The translations under genes and the position numbers were made by a program. Below the pieces are notes generated by a model. The model did not search any database. It was given only the letters and a program-made list of their open reading frames with translations, and had not been told where the DNA came from. DNA of 64,000 bases from Agrypnia vestita. Taxonomy: Eukaryota; Arthropoda; Insecta; Trichoptera; Phryganeidae. Positions 63,515-64,000 of the stretch are shown piece by piece; positions within the stretch are counted from its first letter, which is position 1, and each line of letters opens with the position of its first letter. Where the stretch lies: the NCBI GenBank assembly GCA_016648135.1, contig JADDOH010024957.1, positions 27,838 through 91,837 on the forward strand, in the 5' to 3' direction.

Positions 63515-64000
63515 GGTATTTTTATAATGATAAAAGCAGTCTGATAAATGAGACATACATATAAGCAATGATATAATAAACTGTAGATTCGTTACAAGCG
63601 TGAAATCGTGGCAAGTCAAAAAGAAGGTAATTGCCTTACTTGCATTCGTTATCGAACGGACCTTCTTTGTGATCGGGCGTGACGCTACGTGGAAAAAGTA
63701 ACAGAGTATCGTAAGAATGAGTATGTTATTTTAGTCACCGTGACTTCAAATTGCCTGATTTTTCTGTCAACACACACAGTGTGTGTGAAATAAGTAAGCC
63801 GTGATTTGTTGTCTCTTCAAAGCAATATTTGCTACATTTGAAAGCCGGCTAGTATGAGAATAACGTGTCTATATTATAATACGTCAATGCAAGGAAGAGT
63901 ATGAAATATTAGGTCCTTACATATGAAATTGGCGTTTAGTATGGGAGGAACATAAAGTCGATTTTTTTTTATTATAATATATTTATTTAATCAAAGTATG
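63515..64000. other. No recognised gene
   Basis: It holds a short CACACACAGTGTGTGTG palindrome at about 63,771-63,788. The sequence ends AT-rich. Confidence 0.5.

Overview
This window looks like AT-rich nuclear DNA from an insect or another arthropod with a large, repeat-laden genome. The evidence is the absence of any dense gene layout, the abundance of 5'-truncated non-LTR retrotransposons (RTE-like, CR1/jockey-like and RNase H-bearing), Penelope-like retroelement (PLE) fragments, tRNA-derived SINEs, MITE/foldback elements, a Helitron-like piece and LTR-like promoters. The order cannot be fixed by eye. I found no host protein-coding gene, no real tRNA or rRNA gene, no operon and no CRISPR array. 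The longest open frame (224 codons, 16,108-16,782) is the C-terminal part of a reverse transcriptase. The window therefore reads as an intergenic desert or a very large intron.

Layout. 1-1.6 kb: a nested stack of three retroelement fragments. 4-6.9 kb: pieces of LINEs, including an RNase H domain on the minus strand. 7.8-12.6 kb: RTE fragments, a dispersed repeat and an inverted PLE terminus. 13.5-16.9 kb: a SINE, a MITE, a PLE piece, a CR1/jockey-like tail and the best RTE fragment. 17.4-26.4 kb: LTR-like repeats, SINEs, foldback elements, a PLE piece and an extraordinary poly-G block at about 24.9-25.04 kb. 27-36 kb: LINE tails, a TIR element at 32.9-33.6 kb and several higher-GC islands that match no repeat seen here. 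37-38.8 kb: an RTE fragment split by a 648-bp foldback element with 280-bp arms. 40-47.8 kb: SINEs, LTR-like repeats and ribozyme-like motifs. 49.4-50.6 kb: two inverted copies of a TA-flanked MITE. 51.9-55.4 kb: RTE fragments and a Helitron-like element nested in an LTR-like repeat. 55.8-57 kb: a head-to-head PLE palindrome of about 910 bp with a 15-bp target-site duplication. 57.4-61.3 kb: an unknown ORF, an RTE insertion with a perfect target-site duplication and another foldback element. 63-63.5 kb: a SINE bracketed by 30-bp inverted repeats.

What ties the window together is retrotransposition biology. Almost every coding fragment is the extreme C-terminal/3' end of its element, as expected from target-primed reverse transcription. 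Several carry simple-repeat tails and recognisable target-site duplications. A recurring motif built as CTGANGA, one base, a stem-loop, GAAA and a palindromic tetramer occurs at 13 places. It lies beside PLE C-termini where these are preserved, and it looks like the short-stem-III hammerhead ribozyme known from Penelope-like elements. The islands of non-repeat, higher-GC sequence are the only candidates for host function, probably cis-regulatory.
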